Of a stretch of 64,000 nucleotides of DNA, positions 35,260-43,900 are shown piece after piece. The translations under genes were made by a program, and so were the position numbers. Origin of the DNA: Pseudomonas sp. UBA6562. GTDB lineage: Bacteria > Pseudomonadota > Gammaproteobacteria > Pseudomonadales > Pseudomonadaceae. The stretch spans positions 186,001 through 250,000 of the forward strand of contig NZ_DJJS01000001.1 in the NCBI RefSeq assembly GCF_002434265.1, written 5' to 3'. The notes under the pieces are model-generated. The model searched no databases. It was not told the DNA's origin and worked only from the letters and a program-made list of their open reading frames with translations. Every line of letters begins with the position of its first letter. Position 1 is the first letter of the stretch.

Positions 35260-35296
35260 GGAATATACTTACGTTCATGGTTGTTTGTAAATACCG
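35260..35296. promoter_or_regulatory. TtgR operator with overlapping divergent promoters
   Basis: The stretch from GGAATATACTTAC to TTTGTAAATAC matches, as I recall it, the published TtgR operator of P. putida DOT-T1E almost base for base. For ttgABC (minus strand), TTTACA (35286-35291) and TATATT (35262-35267) are 18 bp apart. For ttgR (plus strand), TTGGAT (35240-35245) and TATACT (35264-35269) are 18 bp apart. One bound TtgR dimer pair would therefore block both promoters. Confidence 0.85.
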
Positions 35297-35420
35297 TGCG
35301 CTGGCAATCGACTGCCTCCGCACGCCGAAGAATTCAGTTCCGGAAGGCGCACGTTAGAGGCGCTCCGGCAGATCCCGCGTCGTCGTTTTGGCTCGGAACC
35401 TGATTGAGGTATGTGCTGCC

Positions 35421-36056
35421 ATGGTCCGTCGTACCAAAGAAGAAGCCCAGGAAACCCGCGCCCAGATCATCGAGGCCGCGGAAAGAGCCTTTTACCGCCG
35501 TGGCGTGGCGCGCACCACCCTGGCCGATATCGCCCAGTTGGCCGGCGTCACCCGCGGTGCCATCTATTGGCATTTCAACAACAAGGCCGAGCTGGTGCAG
35601 GCGCTGCTCGACATGCTGCATGAAACCCACGACCACCTGGCCCGGGCCAGCGAGAGCGAGGACGAGGTCGACCCCCTCGGCTGCATGCGCAAGCTGCTGT
35701 TGCAGGTGTGTCGCGAGCTGGTGATGGATGCCCGGACTCGGCGCATCAATGAGATTCTGCATTACAAGTGCGAGTTCACCGACGATATGTGCGAGATTCG
35801 CCAGCAGCGCCAGCACGCCGTACTGGACTGCCACCGCGGCATGATCGCTGCCATGAACAATGCCATGCGCCGTGGGCAATTGCCCGCCGACCTCGACCCC
35901 GAGCAGGCCGCCGTGGTGCTGTTCGCCTATGTCGATGGCTTGCTTGGCAGCTGGTTGCTGCTGCCCGAGAGCTTCGACCTGCTCGGCGATGCGGAAAAAT
36001 GGGTGGATGCCGGGCTGGACATGCTGCGCTTGAGCCCGGCCCTGCGCAAACGGTGA
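35421..36056 (+). CDS. ttgR: TetR-family repressor of the RND pump, 211 aa
   Basis: A drug-responsive repressor. The N-terminal TetR HTH is VRRTKEEAQETRAQIIEAAE, RGVARTTLADIAQLAGVTRGAIYWHFNNKAELV (residues 1-60). The C-terminal helical ligand pocket belongs to the TtgR/AcrR/MexR-like TetR group. It is one residue longer than the 210 residues I recall for TtgR. I start at the ATG at 35421, preceded by a GAGG about 9 nt upstream; a GTG/ATG-type start further up at 35388 would add 11 unrelated residues. It binds the operator between itself and ttgA and is released by effector drugs and flavonoids. Confidence 0.95.
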   Translation: MVRRTKEEAQETRAQIIEAAERAFYRRGVARTTLADIAQLAGVTRGAIYWHFNNKAELVQALLDMLHETHDHLARASESEDEVDPLGCMRKLLLQVCRELVMDARTRRINEILHYKCEFTDDMCEIRQQRQHAVLDCHRGMIAAMNNAMRRGQLPADLDPEQAAVVLFAYVDGLLGSWLLLPESFDLLGDAEKWVDAGLDMLRLSPALRKR

Positions 36057-36111
36057 TTTGTGAAGGTTTGTGAGGGCAGCGTTTCCCAGGTGCGGGCAAG
36101 CCGCCTTCCTC

Positions 36112-37563
36112 TCAATGGCCGCGCAGTTGCCGGTCCGGCAGCGCCACCGCCGCCGCCACGGCCAGCAGCGCCACCGCCGTACTGCCTAATAGAACCTGAC
36201 GAAACACCTTGAGCAACTGTTGGGCAGCCTGCGCGTCCACCGGGCTATCGCCCTGGCTGCCCAGCAGCGGGTCGCCCAACAGCGTGAGGCCGCCCTGCTG
36301 CAGCAGCGCCAGCAGTAGCGTGGAGACGATCGCCACCCCCATTGCGCCACCCAACGAACGGAACAGGTTGGTGGTGCTGGTCGCCACACCGATGTCCTGC
36401 CGGGCCACGGCGCTCTGCGTACCGACCAGCGAGGTCGGGAATTGCAAACCGCCGGCCACCCCTGCCAACAACATGAACAGCGCGCTCAACCCGGTGGACT
36501 GCGGCGCGCTGAACGCCATCCCCAGGATTGCCAGCGGCATCAGCACGGCGCCTGCGAGGATCTGCGGCTTGTAGCGCCCGGTGCGCGTGGTCAGGCGCCC
36601 GCCGGTAAAGGCGCCGAGCGGCAAGCCCATGGCCAGCGGCAGCAGGTGCAGGGCCGCGCTGTCGGCGCTGGCGCCGGTGATCGCCTGGTAGCGCAGCGGC
36701 ATGAGCATGGTCAGGGAGATGGACTGGAAGCTGGCGAAGAAGATCGCGCACCAACACAACACCGCCACTCGGTTGCGGAACAGCCCCAGCGGCAGCAACG
36801 GCTCGGGGAAGTGCCGTTCGTGGGCCAGCAGCAGCGACAGCCCGATGCCGGCGCCCGCGAACAATCCCAGCACCGGCAGCGAGCGCCAATCCTGACCGTG
36901 GCCGACCAAGCTGATGGCCAGCAGCAAGCTGCCAAGGCCGAGGATCATCAGCAGCGCGCCCAGATAGTCGACCTGCGCCTGGCGCCGCGTGACCGGCAAG
37001 CCGGCCAGCGCACGGTGCAGCGCCCACAGCGCCACCAGGCCCAGCGGCAGATTGATCCAGAACACCCAGTGCCACGACAGGTAGGCCGTCAGCCAACCGC
37101 CCAGCACCGGCCCGGCGACGCTGGCCAAGGCATACATACTGCTGAAATAGCCCTGGTAGCGCCCGCGCTCGCGGGGCGGCACGTAATCGCCGATGATCGC
37201 CTGGCTGACCGAGACCATGCCGCCGGCGCCCACCCCTTGCAGCACTCGCGCCAACACCAGTTGCTCCATGTTCTGCGCCAGCGCGCAGGCGATCGACGCC
37301 AAGGTGAACACGGCGGTGCCGGTCAGGATCATCCGCCGCCGCCCATACAGGTCGCCGAGCTTGCCGTAGATGGGTACGGCTACGGTCATGGCCACCAGGT
37401 ATCCCGAGATCACCCAGGCGAGCAGGCCGACGTCGTTGAAATCGGTGGAAATGGCCGGCAAGGACACCGCCACGATGGTCTGGTCCAACGCACCTAAAAA
37501 AATGGCCAGCATCAACGCCGTGAGTACGGTGCGCAGCGCGGAATCGGAAAGGGCAACGGTCAC
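36112..37563 (-). CDS. DHA2-type MFS multidrug exporter, 483 aa
   Basis: An EmrB/QacA-like drug:H+ antiporter with 14 hydrophobic segments. LDQTIVAVSLPAISTDF in helix 1 is the DHA2 motif D1 (LDxTIVNVALP), GDLYGRRRMI is the loop 2-3 motif A, and RVLQGVGAGGMVSVSQA with GPVLGGWL is motif C. The start is GTG at 37563, with GAAGG 7 nt upstream. There is no EmrA-like adaptor gene, so it probably works alone in the inner membrane. It is convergent with ttgR. Substrates unknown. Confidence 0.9.
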   Translation of the reverse strand: MTVALSDSALRTVLTALMLAIFLGALDQTIVAVSLPAISTDFNDVGLLAWVISGYLVAMTVAVPIYGKLGDLYGRRRMILTGTAVFTLASIACALAQNMEQLVLARVLQGVGAGGMVSVSQAIIGDYVPPRERGRYQGYFSSMYALASVAGPVLGGWLTAYLSWHWVFWINLPLGLVALWALHRALAGLPVTRRQAQVDYLGALLMILGLGSLLLAISLVGHGQDWRSLPVLGLFAGAGIGLSLLLAHERHFPEPLLPLGLFRNRVAVLCWCAIFFASFQSISLTMLMPLRYQAITGASADSAALHLLPLAMGLPLGAFTGGRLTTRTGRYKPQILAGAVLMPLAILGMAFSAPQSTGLSALFMLLAGVAGGLQFPTSLVGTQSAVARQDIGVATSTTNLFRSLGGAMGVAIVSTLLLALLQQGGLTLLGDPLLGSQGDSPVDAQAAQQLLKVFRQVLLGSTAVALLAVAAAVALPDRQLRGH

Positions 37564-37735
37564 GGTTTACCTTCGCATGCAGATTGGGCTGGGTCTGAAA
37601 TCCGAGACTTGCCCACGCCGCGTGGAAAACCGGCGAGGCCGCCATCGGCCCTGCCTGGCTTTGTCCCAAAACCTTTCAGACAGAGCCTGGAAAAGAAGAG
37701 CTACCAGGCTCGATGACAACGAAGTGTATCCCGAG

Positions 37736-37755
37736 TTACATAGCTATCTATGTAA
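37736..37755. promoter_or_regulatory. Perfect dyad upstream of the MFS exporter gene
   Basis: TTACATAGCTATCTATGTAA has 8-bp perfect arms around CTAT. It lies 173 bp before the exporter GTG in the 464-bp gap 37564-38027. Size and AT content fit a TetR- or MarR-type operator. No regulator gene of its own is adjacent, although TtgR is encoded nearby. Confidence 0.5.
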
Positions 37756-37757
37756 AA

Positions 37758-37776
37758 CATGCATCCCCTATGCATG
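37758..37776. promoter_or_regulatory. Second dyad, CATGCAT/ATGCATG
   Basis: Seven-bp perfect arms flank CCCCT, starting only 2 bp after the previous dyad. The two together look like a composite control site for the divergent exporter and oxaloacetate-decarboxylase genes. Confidence 0.4.
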
Positions 37777-37855
37777 ATCGGCATAGCGGCTTTCATTCTG
37801 GGAAACCTGGCCGCGTGCTATCGTGGCAGCGCCCAACAGGCGGAATACCTGGCTT

Positions 37856-37872
37856 TGCACCACCTTGGTGCA
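37856..37872. promoter_or_regulatory. Third dyad, TGCACCA/TGGTGCA
   Basis: Seven-bp perfect arms with a CCT centre lie about 155 bp before the oxaloacetate-decarboxylase ATG. It may be an operator or a hairpin in the leader. Nothing else recognisable lies in the remainder of the gap. Confidence 0.35.
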
Positions 37873-38027
37873 GCATATTGCCGCAGTATTTCTCTACACA
37901 GCATCCCACGCCTTCTATTCCCTGCCTGCATGCGACGCATGGAGTGCTTCCCATGGCAATGATTGGAACAGGTCGGCAAGGCCGGCTCTGGGAGCCAGTT
38001 AATATTTGACGTACTAGCGGAGTGACC

Positions 38028-38903
38028 ATGCCCAAGGCTTCCCACCACGATCTGCGTTTGGCGTTCCGCGAGTTGCTCGCTTCGAACGCGTGCTACCACA
38101 CCGCCTCGGTCTTCGACCCCATGTCCGCGCGCATCGCGGCCGACCTTGGCTTCGAAGTCGGCATCCTCGGTGGCTCTGTCGCTTCCTTGCAGGTGTTGGC
38201 CGCCCCGGATTTCGCCCTGATCACCCTCAGCGAGTTCGTCGAGCAGGCCACGCGCATCGGCCGCGTCGCGCAACTGCCGTTCCTCGCCGATGCCGACCAC
38301 GGCTATGGCAACGCGCTGAACGTCATGCGCACGGTGGTCGAGCTGGAGCGTGCCGGGGTCAGCGCGCTGACCATCGAGGACACGCTGCTGCCTGCGCAGT
38401 TCGGGCGCAAGTCGACCGATCTGATTTCGGTCGAGGAGGGCGCCGGCAAGGTCCGCGCCGCCGTCGAGGCCCGGGTCGATTCGGCCATGGCTGTGATCGC
38501 CCGCACCAATGCCGGCGTGCTCAGCACCGAGGAAGTCATCCACCGCACGCAGAGCTACCAGAAAGCCGGGGCCGACGGCATCTGCATGGTCGGCATCAAG
38601 GATTTCGCCCACCTCGAGCAGATCTCCCAACATCTGAGCGTGCCGCTGATGCTGGTCAGCTACGGCAACCCGAACTTGCGCGACGACCAGCGTCTGGCCG
38701 AGCTGGGCGTGCGTATCGTGGTCGACGGCCATGCCGCTTACTTCGCCGCCATCAAGGCGACGTACGACTGCCTGCGCTTGCAGCGCGGCCAGCAGAAGCA
38801 GAGCAAGTCGGAAAACCTCAGCGCCACCGAGCTGTCGCACACCTACACCCAGCCGGAGGACTACATCCGCTGGGCCAAGGAATACATGAACGTCGAGGAG
38901 TGA
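38028..38903 (+). CDS. Oxaloacetate decarboxylase of the isocitrate lyase/PEP mutase superfamily, 291 aa
   Basis: A TIM-barrel enzyme, about the size of the PA4872-type oxaloacetate decarboxylases. FLADADHGYGNALNVMRTV carries the metal-binding Asp residues, ALTIEDTLLPAQFG is the phosphoenolpyruvate-mutase-like acidic loop, and ICMVGIKDFAHLEQI, SYGNPNL follow. The lyase-type catalytic Cys loop (KKCGH) of isocitrate lyases is absent, which fits decarboxylation rather than C-C lyase activity. I start at the ATG at 38028, with GGAG 6-7 nt upstream; a GTG lies 6 bp earlier. It decarboxylates oxaloacetate to pyruvate in the cytosol. Confidence 0.88.
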   Translation: MPKASHHDLRLAFRELLASNACYHTASVFDPMSARIAADLGFEVGILGGSVASLQVLAAPDFALITLSEFVEQATRIGRVAQLPFLADADHGYGNALNVMRTVVELERAGVSALTIEDTLLPAQFGRKSTDLISVEEGAGKVRAAVEARVDSAMAVIARTNAGVLSTEEVIHRTQSYQKAGADGICMVGIKDFAHLEQISQHLSVPLMLVSYGNPNLRDDQRLAELGVRIVVDGHAAYFAAIKATYDCLRLQRGQQKQSKSENLSATELSHTYTQPEDYIRWAKEYMNVEE

Positions 38904-38984
38904 AGCCGTCGATACCGTCCTGACGTCAGCCGCGCAGGCGCGCTCGCAGCGTCAAGACGGTATCTGCCCGGATCGCCCAGCGTC

Positions 38985-40820
38985 TTACCGCACGCCCAGC
39001 GCCACCTGCTTCAACGCCGCTTCGAAATCCCGCACGAAACGCGGCGTATCGAACAGCACCGACGTTTCCCGTCCTGCCCGCAAGCGCTCGCGCAAGGTCG
39101 CTAGCCCACCCGCCTGGGCAGCCAGCGCCACGGCGCGGTCTTCGTACGCCTGTAACGAATCGCAGATCAGCTCGGGCAACCCCAGTGCCGTCAACAAGCT
39201 GCCGGCCATGCGCGAGGCGAAGGTGCGCCCGGAGCGGGTCAGCACCGGCAGGCCCATCCACAGCGCGTCGTTGGCCGTGGTGCCCGCATTGAACGGGTAG
39301 GTGTCGAGGAACAGATCGGCGGCGGCGTAGCGCGCCAGGTACTGCGCCGGTGCCACGCGCGGGGCGAACAGCAGACGTTGCGGGTCGACGCCGCGGTCAG
39401 CGGCGCGGGCGCACAGGTTGGCCTGGGCCCAGGGATTGTCCGCCAGCAGCCACAGGACACTGTTCGGGCTGCGCTGGAGGATGCGCAGCCAGCAGTCGAA
39501 CATCGCCTCGTTGAACTTGTAGTTGTTGTTGAACGAGCAGAACACGAAGCGATCCTCCGGCAGCCCGCACGCGGCGCGGCTGGGCAGCTCGGCCACCGGG
39601 CGCTGGCGGTCGCTGCACTGGTAGATCTGCGCCAGGTACAGCGGCGTTTCGCTGTAATAGGGCTGCTCGCTGTCGGGAATCAGGTAGCGGTCGGCGATCA
39701 CGTAGTCGATGCCGGGCAGGCCCGTAGTGCCGGGAAAGCCCAGGTAGGTGATCTGCACCGGCGCCGGGCGCCAGGCGGGAATGTCCGGGCGGGCGCCAGC
39801 GGTCAGGCCATGCAGGTCGATGAGAATGTCGATCTCGTGCTCGCGGATGCAGCGCGCGGCGGCGGCGTCGTCCAGCGTGTCGATGCGCACGAAACGGTCC
39901 ATCGCCCGCTTGACCCGCTCGCGCAGCGGCGAGCCGTCCTCGCGGCTCCAGCAAAAGCCGTAGACCTCGAACTGCGCGCGGTCGATCAGCTCGAACAGCT
40001 CCACGGTCAGCAGCGAGACGGCATGCAGGCAGAAGTCCGAAGACAGGAAACCGATGCGCAGTTTGCCGTGGCCATAACCGCCGCTAGGTGCCAAAGCCGT
40101 CCCCGGCGCATTCACCCGGTCGCGCACGAAACGCATGGCCGCCGCCAGTTGCAAGCCCGGATCGTCGCTGGCCGCCAGCAACGCCAGGGGCGACGAGGCC
40201 TTGAGCAGATCCCCTTGGCTGAGGCCGGCGGGCGGCGCATAGGTCGGCCACACGCACTGCTTCTGACGCAGGTGCAGCCAATGCTGGATGACCTTGGGTT
40301 GTCGAGGATCGGCGGCAAGGCTCGCCTCCAGCGCACGCTCGGCCGCCTGCAACTGCCGGGTTTCTTCGCTCAGGCGGCCGATGGCGTTGCAGGTCATCAG
40401 GTACAGCTCACGGCCCTCTCCGGTGTCGACCAACTGCTCGTCGAGTATCGACTGCCAGGTGGTCAGCGCCCGCTGCGGCTGCTGCTGACGCTCTTGCAGG
40501 GCGCCGAGGTTGAACCAGGCCTGGGCGAAGCGCGGGTTCTGCGCGATGGCCGCGCGGTAGGCCTGTTCGGCGGCGTCCAGTTGACCCAACAGGGTCAGGG
40601 TCGCGCCGAGGTTGAATTGGACGATGTAATTGACCGCCGACTGGCAGTGCTGAAGCCAGTGTCGGTACAGCGCGGCCACATCGTGCGGGCGTTGCGCTGC
40701 ATTGAGCCGCTCGGCGATGTCGAGCAGTTGCATCGGTTCCAAGGCTACGCGTTCGATCGCTTGCAGGCTGCTGGCCAGCAGGCTGTCGAGCTCGAGTGGC
40801 GGAAAAGGATCGGTAGGCAT
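38985..40820 (-). CDS. TPR/GT41 (O-GlcNAc-transferase-like) glycosyltransferase, 611 aa
   Basis: An N-terminal TPR region (about residues 67-150: FNLGATLTLLGQLDAAEQAYRAAIAQNP, then AWFNLGALQERQQQPQRAL) is joined to a GT41 catalytic domain. Key parts are KLRIGFLSSDFCLHAVSLL with the conserved catalytic-region His, CSFNNNYKFN with the UDP-binding Lys, and the LFLDTYPFNAGTTANDALWMG and RMAGSLL signature. It is cytosolic, with no signal. GT41 enzymes are protein glycosyltransferases: OGT on Ser/Thr, HMW1C on Asn. Its gene lies directly downstream of a giant Thr-rich repeat protein, the obvious candidate acceptor. I prefer the ATG at 40820 (GGAGA about 11 nt upstream) over a GTG 9 bp earlier. Confidence 0.9.
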   Translation of the reverse strand: MPTDPFPPLELDSLLASSLQAIERVALEPMQLLDIAERLNAAQRPHDVAALYRHWLQHCQSAVNYIVQFNLGATLTLLGQLDAAEQAYRAAIAQNPRFAQAWFNLGALQERQQQPQRALTTWQSILDEQLVDTGEGRELYLMTCNAIGRLSEETRQLQAAERALEASLAADPRQPKVIQHWLHLRQKQCVWPTYAPPAGLSQGDLLKASSPLALLAASDDPGLQLAAAMRFVRDRVNAPGTALAPSGGYGHGKLRIGFLSSDFCLHAVSLLTVELFELIDRAQFEVYGFCWSREDGSPLRERVKRAMDRFVRIDTLDDAAAARCIREHEIDILIDLHGLTAGARPDIPAWRPAPVQITYLGFPGTTGLPGIDYVIADRYLIPDSEQPYYSETPLYLAQIYQCSDRQRPVAELPSRAACGLPEDRFVFCSFNNNYKFNEAMFDCWLRILQRSPNSVLWLLADNPWAQANLCARAADRGVDPQRLLFAPRVAPAQYLARYAAADLFLDTYPFNAGTTANDALWMGLPVLTRSGRTFASRMAGSLLTALGLPELICDSLQAYEDRAVALAAQAGGLATLRERLRAGRETSVLFDTPRFVRDFEAALKQVALGVR

Positions 40821-40856
40821 GAACGCCACTGTCTCCGAATAAGTACAGCTGCGTAT

Positions 40857-40888
40857 AAAAAAATACCGAGCTCTTTCGAGCCCGGTAT
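40857..40888 (-). terminator. Terminator between the giant repeat gene and the GT41 gene
   Basis: An 11-bp stem (ATACCGAGCTC / GAGCCCGGTAT, one mismatch) with loop TTTC. On the minus strand it is followed by seven T. It lies 29 bp after the giant gene stop and only 36 bp before the GT41 ATG. Confidence 0.85.
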
Positions 40889-40916
40889 CCGGTCAGTCAA
40901 GGTTTAACACCGACGA

Positions 40917-43900
40917 TCAGTGAATCCAAGTCTGCACGTCGGTCGCCACCAGCAATTGCACGTCACCGTCGTTGAACACGTTGTAGTTCGCGCCGTTCAC
41001 CTCGGTGGTGCCCGCCGCCTGCCACTGCCCGGCATCGCCGGTGACGTTGAGGGTGTCGTTGGCGTTGCCGTCGACGATCATCTGCACCGGTGCCGCCGCG
41101 CCGTTGCCGGCATCGACCTGGCCCGCCTGGCCGAGGGCCGCCACTGCGGCCGCATCGACGGTCAGGGTGGTGGCCTGGCCGCCGTCGGCCGCGAGGTCCA
41201 GGTGGCCCAAGGCATGGGCACCCACCGCTTGCGGGTCGAGCTGGGTCAGGTCGATCGACTGCGCGCCATTGCCGTCGGTGCGGAACCACACGTCGGCGAG
41301 AGTATGGCTCTGGCCGTCGCTGGTTTCGAAGCTGCCGTTCAGGCCGATCAGGTTGCCGTGGTTGAGCTCGGCGGTCTTGTGCGCATCCAGGTTGAACTGG
41401 GTGATGCCCAGGTCGTGCAGGCTGTGCAGCTCGCCGGCATCGGTGACGCCATCGTTGTTGCGATCGACCCACACCTGCAGCGCCGAGAACAGCGTGTCGC
41501 TGGCGTTGACCACACCGTCATGGTTGCTGTCCAGGCTGGTCAGCGCTTCGAAACCGTCCTTGGCCAGCGAGCCGTCAGGCAGGCGGAAGGACGAGCCGAA
41601 CAGTTCGCTGCCGTCGTTGACCTGGCCGTCGCCATTGCGGTCGAGCACCAGCAGCCCGTCGCCGCCGCTGGCCCAGCCGGTGGTTTCCTTGTGGCCGTCG
41701 GCGTTGAGGTCGAACTGCACCCCGGCGCGCAGGTGCTGGGTTTGCACGCCGTCACCGTTGAGGTCGAGCACCAGCGGGGTGGAGAGCGCCAGGGCATCGA
41801 TCTGCGTGGCGCTCATCGCTTGCAGTTGCGCCGAAGTGAAGGCATCGACCTGGTTCATCGACAGGTGCGACAACTGCGCGGTGGTCATGGCCGCGGCCTG
41901 GGCCGTGGTCAGAGCCGCCACTTGCGCGGTGGTCAGCGCCGCCATGTCTGCGGTTTCGATGGCGGCGATCTGCGTGGTGGTCAAGGCCGCGACATCGGCG
42001 GTTTCCAACGCGCTGATCTGGGTCGGCTTGAGCGCGACGATCTGGGCGGTGGTCAGCGCCGCGACTTGCGCGGTGGTCAGGGCGACGATCTGCGGCGCGG
42101 TGAGCGCAGCGATGTCGGCGGTTTCCATGGCCGCCACTTGCGTGGTGGTCAGGGCCGCGATCTGCCCGACCTTGAGCGCCGCGACCTGGGCGGTGCCGAG
42201 GGCCACCACCTGGGCGGTGGTCAAGGCCGCGGTTTGCGCGGTGGTCAGGCTGGCGATGCTGGTGAGCGACAGGGCAGCCACGTCAGCGGTTTCCAACGCG
42301 GCCACTTGCGTGGTGGTCAGGGCTGCCGCCTGCGCGGTAGTCAACGCGGCGACCTGCGCGGTGCTCAGCGCGACGACCTGGGCGGTGGTGAGGGCGGCCA
42401 CGTCGGCCGTTTCCAGCGCGGCGATCTGGACCGGCTTCAGGGCGCCGATCTGTGCGGTGGTCAAGGCCGCGACCTGCGCGGTGGTCAGGGCGGCCAGCTG
42501 CACGTTGCTCAGCACGGCCAGGTCGGCGGTTTCCAGGGCCGCCACTTGCGTGGTGGTCATGGCGGCGATCTGGGTGGCTTTCAACGCGCTGACCTGGGCC
42601 GTGGTCAAGGCCACCACTTGCGCGGTGGTCAGGGCGGCGAGGTCGGCGTTTTCCAGGGCGCTGACCTGCGCCAGTTTGAGCGCGGCGACTTGTGCCGTGG
42701 TCAGGGCCGCCACTTGCGCGGTGGTCAGGGCGACGATGCCGGCGGTGGTCAGCGCGGCGACGTCGGCGGTTTCCAGGGCCGCCACTTGCGTGGTGGTCAG
42801 TGCCGCGACCTGGGCCGGCTTGAGCGCGGCTACCTGGGCGGTGGTCAGGGCCACCACCTGGGCGGTGGTCAGCGCGGCAGTCTGCGCCGTGGTCAGGGCT
42901 GCGATGCTGTTGGCCGGCAGGGCGGCCAGGTCGGCGGTCTCCAGGGCCGCCACTTGTGCGGTGGTCAACGCTGCCACTTGCGCGGTGGTGAAGGCCCCCA
43001 TCTGCGCGGTGGTCAGGGCGGCGACCTGGGCCGTGGTCAGCGAGGCGACGTCGACGGTCTGCATCGCAGCGATCTGCGTCGGTTTGAGCGCAGCGACCTG
43101 GGCGGTGGTCAGGGCCGCGACCTGCGCAGTGGTCAGGGCGACGATGCCGGCGGTGGTCAACGCGCCGAGGTCGGCGGTTTCCAGGGCTGCCACTTGCGTG
43201 GTGGTCAGGGCCGCCACTTGGGCGGTGGTCAAGGCGGCGACCTGGCCGGTGCCCAGTGCCACCACTTGCGCGGTGGTCAGCGCGGCGACATCGGCAGTGG
43301 TCAGCGCGCCCACCTGGGTGGCGGTGAGCGCGGCGACCTGGGCCGTGGTCAGGGCGGCTGCCTGAGCGGTGGTCAGGGCGGCGACGCCGGCGGTGGTCAG
43401 CGCGGCCAGATCGCCCGGCTGCAGGGCTGCCACTTGCGTGGTGGTCAAGGCGGCCACCTGGGCCGGTTTCAGTGCGGCCACCTGGGTGTTGGTCAGGGCC
43501 ACCACTTGCGCGGTGGTCAGCGCGGCGGTCTGCGCCGTGGTCAGGGCGGCGATGCTGCCCACGCTCAGCGCGGCGACGTCGGCGGTTTCCAGCGCGGCCA
43601 CTTGGGTGGTGGTCAGTGCCGCCACCTGGGCCGTCGTGAGCCCGGCTACCTGGGCGGTGGTCAGGGCCACCACCTGGGCGGTGGTCAGCGCAGCCACGTC
43701 GGCGGTCCCCAACGCCACCAGCTGGGTCGGCTTGAGCGCCGCCACTTGCGCGGTGGTGAGGGCGGCCGTTTGCGCCGTGGTCAGCGCCATGACTTGCGCG
43801 GTGGTCAGCGCGGCGACATCGACGGTTTCCAGCGCCGCGATCTGCGTGGTGGTGAGTGCGGCGACTTGCGTCGGCTTGAGGGCCGCCACCTGCGCCGTGG

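Noticed and set aside
37759..37962. 67-codon frame with a lipobox-like LAAC near residue 20
   Set aside because: It starts inside a dyad, has no ribosome-binding site, and the rest of the peptide looks random. It remains a remote possibility.
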